Assembly: GCA_004557285.1 (NCBI GenBank)
Contig: SFEK01000080.1
Location: 1 to 8,983, forward strand
Direction: 5' to 3'
DNA length: 8,983 nt
From: Bacteroidales bacterium
Lineage (GTDB): Bacteria; Bacteroidota; Bacteroidia; Bacteroidales; Bacteroidaceae
This document shows positions 6,411 through 8,983 of this stretch, piece after piece. The notes under the pieces are model-generated. The model worked only from the letters and a program-made list of their open reading frames with translations. It made no database searches and was not told where the DNA came from. Both the position numbers and the translations under genes were made by a program. Position 1 is the first letter of the stretch, and every line of letters starts with the position of its first letter.

Positions 6411-7028
6411 TCAAAAGAGCAGCACGCTGCAACAGGCGCAGCACAAGCCGAGAAGAAATCCTCCCACCACCTCGCCCAGCGAATGTTGACGCAGTATCAT
6501 GCGACTGGTGCCCACCAGTCCGGAGACGAGGATGATGAGGCACAGCCACCACACAGGGTTGAAGGAGAATATCAGCGAGAAAGCGACAAGCGCACCCGCC
6601 ATGCCTCCAATGGCCGCCGTGTGCGTGGAAACCTTCACCCACACGTTGACAATGGCACAGGCTACCTGCACCACCAAGGCGGCTATCAAGACACTGCCCA
6701 TGAAACGGGGCACATGTGTCAATGCCATGAAATAATAGCACATCATGTAGGAGAGGATAGAAATCACATAGGGTATCATGCGGCGTTCCCTGTTGCCCAA
6801 CTGCAGTCGTGTCCATCCCTGATAATGGCGATACAGCCGTATCAACGCGGTGGGAATAATCACCGTGCTCAGCCAAAAGGCAAACAGCAGAAAGAGTTTG
6901 TAAACCAATGGCAACAAACTCAAATAGCTGAACGTGAGCAGCACCACCAGCCCCACGATGGGCAGATAGAAGGGGGTGAACACCAAGCTCAACGCCCTGG
7001 CTGCCAATATGATTCTCTTCGCTTTCAC
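6411..7028 (-). CDS. PAP2-family integral membrane phosphatase
   Basis: This 205-residue, very hydrophobic protein has about five or six predicted membrane helices (roughly residues 12-38, 41-63, 86-103, 110-130, 140-156 and 158-172, with a last segment 187-205). Its C-terminal half carries type-2 phosphatidic acid phosphatase motifs: KVSTHT (132-137) in the place of the PSGH motif, and SR-x5-H (Ser175, Arg176, His182) for motif 3. Two features are atypical. The residue expected to be Asp four after the His is Glu186, and motif 1 is degenerate (RERRMIP, 80-86). Likely substrates are lipid phosphates such as undecaprenyl diphosphate or phosphatidic acid. The frame opens with GTG at 7026-7028; an in-frame TAG lies shortly upstream with no ATG between, so GTG is the best start. 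The gene is 79 bp downstream of rpoN. Confidence 0.82.
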   Translation of the reverse strand: MKAKRIILAARALSLVFTPFYLPIVGLVVLLTFSYLSLLPLVYKLFLLFAFWLSTVIIPTALIRLYRHYQGWTRLQLGNRERRMIPYVISILSYMMCYYFMALTHVPRFMGSVLIAALVVQVACAIVNVWVKVSTHTAAIGGMAGALVAFSLIFSFNPVWWLCLIILVSGLVGTSRMILRQHSLGEVVGGFLLGLCCACCSVLLF

Positions 7029-7107
7029 TGTCGTTGTGTTAATCCTATGCTATATATATTATGGTATATTCCAATCATTTGCACCCACCTTACTAAGGTA
7101 TATACGC
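7029..7107. other. rpoN to PAP2 gap with small palindrome
   Basis: This 79-bp AT-rich gap holds a perfect ACCTTA-C-TAAGGT palindrome (7087-7099) eight bases past the rpoN stop and a TA-rich run (about 7050-7070). No TAnnTTTG box is seen on the minus strand and no T run follows the palindrome, so I call neither a terminator nor a promoter. The downstream genes may depend on read-through from rpoN. Confidence 0.35.
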
Positions 7108-8634
7108 CTATTCCTTCCGCAGCCTTGCCACCGGCAGGCCCAGCTGTTCGCGGTATTTCGCCACGGTGCGCCTTGCCACCGGGAAGCCCTTGCCTTGCAG
7201 TATATCCTTGATGGCATCGTCGCTCAGCGGTGCCTTCTTGTCTTCGTGGGCAATGATGTCCTTCAGGGCAGCCTTCACCTTGCGGGTTGACAGTTCCTCG
7301 CCGCTTTCTGTCTTCACGCTGTCGCTGAAGAAGTGGCGCAACTTGAACGTGCCCCACCGTGTCTGTGCATACTTCTGGTTGCTCACCCGCGACACGGTCG
7401 ATATGTCAAGCCCTGTGCGGTCGGCCACATCCTTGAGAATCATGGGCTGCAGATCAGCCTCGTCGCCCTCCTGAAAATATTTGCGTTGTATGTCGATGAT
7501 GGCCTTCATGGTGACATACAGCGTATGCCGCCGCTGTTTCACGGCATCGATGAAACACTGTGCACGCTCCACCTTCTCCTTGGCATAGAGCAGAGCCTCC
7601 TTGTCTTTGCGGTTCATCTTGGCACCGCTTTTGGCATAAGCGTGTATCAGTTCGTTGAACGACGGCGACACAAAGAGTTCGGGCACATGTCCACCGTTGA
7701 TGCTGAAGGTCACGGTGCCGTCGTCTGCCGTATCAACGATAAAGTCGGGAGTGATCTGCTGCAGGTTCATGCCGTCGGTTTCACCCAGTGCCGCCCCCGG
7801 TTTGGGGTTCAGTTTCAGCAGTTCGGCAATCACCTGCTGCACCGTGTCGTCAGTCATGCCCAGCGTATCGGCAATCCTGTCCCACCGCTTGTTCATGAAA
7901 TCGTCGAAGCATCTTTTCATCACCGCCGTCATTTCCTCCTTCAGCACCGATGTCTTTCTGCGGGCAATCTGCAGCAGCAGACATTCCTTCAGCGAGTCGG
8001 CGCCTATGCCCGGCGGGTCGAAGGTCTGCAATATCTTCACTACCTTGGCAATCTGTTCTTCGGTGGTGAACATGTTGCGATACAAGGCTAATTCGTCGCA
8101 CAGCGTGTCCATGTCCTTGCGCAGCAGTCCGTCGGCATCCAGCGACCCGATGACATATTCCATGATGTCTTTCTCCTGGTCGGTGAGTTCCACTTCCAGC
8201 ATCTGTTCCTTCAGTTTGTCATAGAACGAGGTGCGGTCGCCGTAGGTCATTTCCTCATAGTCGGCCGTCTGCTTGCTGCCCCACTCGGCAAGTGGTGTTT
8301 CGGGCATCTGGTCGTCCATGCCTATACCGGCCAAGGCATCGTCAAGGGCATCCTTGCGCTCTTCGCGCTCCTGAGCCTTGTCATAGTCATCGCCGTCGGC
8401 CTCTTCGGCCAAGGCTTCTGCCCCGTCGTGCATGTCCATCATTCCGTTGGCATCATCCATCTTGTCAGGGTCACAGCTTTCCAGTGCGGGATTGTCGTCC
8501 AGTTCCGCACTCACGCTCTGCTCCAGCTCGGTGAGGGGCATCTCCAGCATTTTCACCAACATCATCTGCTGTTGGGTGAGCCTTTGCACCTGCACCTGCT
8601 TCTGCTCCTGTGTCTGTATTAACTTCTGTGCCAT
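7108..8634 (-). CDS. rpoN: RNA polymerase sigma-54 factor
   Basis: RpoN directs RNA polymerase to -24/-12 promoters and needs an AAA+ activator to open them. The 508-residue protein has all expected parts. There is a Gln/Leu-rich activator-interaction region I (1-50, QTQEQKQVQVQRLTQQQ) and a strongly acidic linker (55-110). The core-binding region is at about 125-310. The DNA-binding part includes a helix-turn-helix (about 399-425, KDVADRTGLDISTVSRV), and the invariant RpoN box ARRTVAKYRE is at 487-496 near the C-terminus. The ATG at 8632-8634 gives the usual MAQKL-type start. A Bacteroidetes promoter lies directly upstream, with its -7 box only eight bases from the ATG. No sigma-54 activator gene is in the window. 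Length and motifs are intact. Confidence 0.97.
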   Translation of the reverse strand: MAQKLIQTQEQKQVQVQRLTQQQMMLVKMLEMPLTELEQSVSAELDDNPALESCDPDKMDDANGMMDMHDGAEALAEEADGDDYDKAQEREERKDALDDALAGIGMDDQMPETPLAEWGSKQTADYEEMTYGDRTSFYDKLKEQMLEVELTDQEKDIMEYVIGSLDADGLLRKDMDTLCDELALYRNMFTTEEQIAKVVKILQTFDPPGIGADSLKECLLLQIARRKTSVLKEEMTAVMKRCFDDFMNKRWDRIADTLGMTDDTVQQVIAELLKLNPKPGAALGETDGMNLQQITPDFIVDTADDGTVTFSINGGHVPELFVSPSFNELIHAYAKSGAKMNRKDKEALLYAKEKVERAQCFIDAVKQRRHTLYVTMKAIIDIQRKYFQEGDEADLQPMILKDVADRTGLDISTVSRVSNQKYAQTRWGTFKLRHFFSDSVKTESGEELSTRKVKAALKDIIAHEDKKAPLSDDAIKDILQGKGFPVARRTVAKYREQLGLPVARLRKE

Positions 8635-8642
8635 TTCGGCGG

Positions 8643-8675
8643 CAAAATTAATACATTTTCCTATAATACGACAAG
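8643..8675 (-). promoter_or_regulatory. Putative rpoN promoter with very short leader
   Basis: On the minus strand the -7 box TAATTTTG (8643-8650) matches TAnnTTTG. A CTTG (8672-8675) lies 21 bases upstream as an imperfect -33 box. Only eight bases separate the -7 box from the rpoN ATG, so transcription would start at or within a few bases of the start codon. Confidence 0.5.
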
Positions 8676-8720
8676 GAAAACCAAAATAAAATCAAGAAAA
8701 AGGGCTGAAAATGAAGGAAT

Positions 8721-8906
8721 CTATTTGTCGAAGAAATAGGCATACACACAAAAGGCCATCACGGCAATGGCGGCTGCAATGCCAATCCATGTCATGATTT
8801 TCCCCATCTGTTTCCTTTTCCTCGCTGAGCTTAAGGTATTCTTCTTAAACACCTCAGAGTCGTCCACATGCTTGTTCTGCTGTCGGTCAGTATTTTTACT
8901 CAACAT
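8721..8906 (-). CDS. Small single-helix membrane protein of unknown function
   Basis: This small open frame encodes 61 residues from the ATG at 8904-8906; a TTG nine bases upstream would add three residues and is less likely. The N-terminal 35 residues are polar and charged, ending in a basic patch (SARKRKQMGK). Then follows one hydrophobic helix (about 36-57, rich in Ile, Ala and Val) and a very short tail (FFDK). A cytoplasmic N-terminus with the helix as a C-terminal anchor fits the positive-inside rule. I do not recognise a family. It reads in the same direction as rpoN, 86 bp upstream of it. I see no consensus promoter before it in the 77 bp remaining, only a CGTCAT/ATGACG inverted repeat at 8943-8963. 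Whether it is translated is supported only by the clean start, stop and helix. Confidence 0.6.
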   Translation of the reverse strand: MLSKNTDRQQNKHVDDSEVFKKNTLSSARKRKQMGKIMTWIGIAAAIAVMAFCVYAYFFDK

Positions 8907-8942
8907 TTTACTCAAAATAATTTTAGTTTACGTTTAGGCTAC

Positions 8943-8963
8943 CGTCATTGCTGACAGATGACG
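8943..8963. repeat. Inverted repeat CGTCAT/ATGACG upstream of the small gene
   Basis: Perfect 6-bp arms (8943-8948 and 8958-8963) flank nine bases. The dyad is about 37 bases upstream of the small gene start, where an operator could lie, but nothing else supports regulation. No T run follows on either strand, so a terminator for a gene outside the window is not supported. Confidence 0.25.
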
Positions 8964-8983
8964 TGTTTCAAATGGACAGTAGT

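Noticed and set aside
7087..7099. Perfect ACCTTA-C-TAAGGT palindrome after rpoN as an intrinsic terminator
   Set aside because: The one-base centre leaves only a weak stem, it is not GC-rich and no T run follows.
6204..7211. A 335-codon plus-strand frame opposite purE, the PAP2 gene and the end of rpoN
   Set aside because: It spans three real genes and their gaps, has low-complexity His/Gln-rich content and matches no family.
1..8983. CRISPR array, tRNA, rRNA or complete insertion sequence
   Set aside because: No regularly spaced repeat array, no cloverleaf-like segment and no transposase with flanking inverted repeats was seen on either strand.

Overview
The window looks like chromosomal DNA of a Bacteroidales bacterium, most likely Prevotella or a close relative. 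The reasons are the Bacteroidetes-type promoters (a -33 TTTG and a -7 TAnnTTTG), the long IspG with an inserted middle domain, the sequence style of RpoN and PurE, and the AT-rich gaps between moderately GC-rich genes. The genus is inferred from style, not from a search. All eight full genes lie on the minus strand, so transcription runs from high to low coordinates.

In transcription order: a small one-helix membrane protein (8721-8906), then rpoN (sigma-54, 7108-8634) with its own good promoter. Next come a PAP2-like membrane phosphatase (6411-7028), purE (5817-6323) and a long-form ispG (3923-5815). The first LicD-family gene (3006-3926) overlaps the ispG stop by ATGA. After a 132-bp gap come a HisC/CobD-fold aminotransferase (1818-2873), a LicC-like nucleotidyltransferase (1093-1821) and a second LicD-family gene (272-1096). 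The last three are joined to each other by ATGA overlaps. Positions 1-271 carry no convincing gene.

The window combines a housekeeping block (rpoN, PAP2, purE, ispG) with a surface-decoration block: an aminotransferase or decarboxylase, a nucleotidyltransferase and two LicD phosphotransferases. By family knowledge the nucleotidyltransferase makes an NDP-linked (usually CDP-linked) headgroup, and LicD proteins move the phospho-headgroup onto a surface glycan. The PLP enzyme directly upstream suggests that the headgroup is an amino compound made in the cell, such as phosphoethanolamine, 2-aminoethylphosphonate or another amino-alcohol phosphate, rather than imported choline. This is inference.

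The most unusual non-coding structure is between licD2 and the aminotransferase (2893-3001). It holds two nearly identical 32-bp promoters in tandem, both facing the aminotransferase. Between them is a third, degenerate copy in the opposite orientation, so that most of the region forms a long imperfect palindrome.
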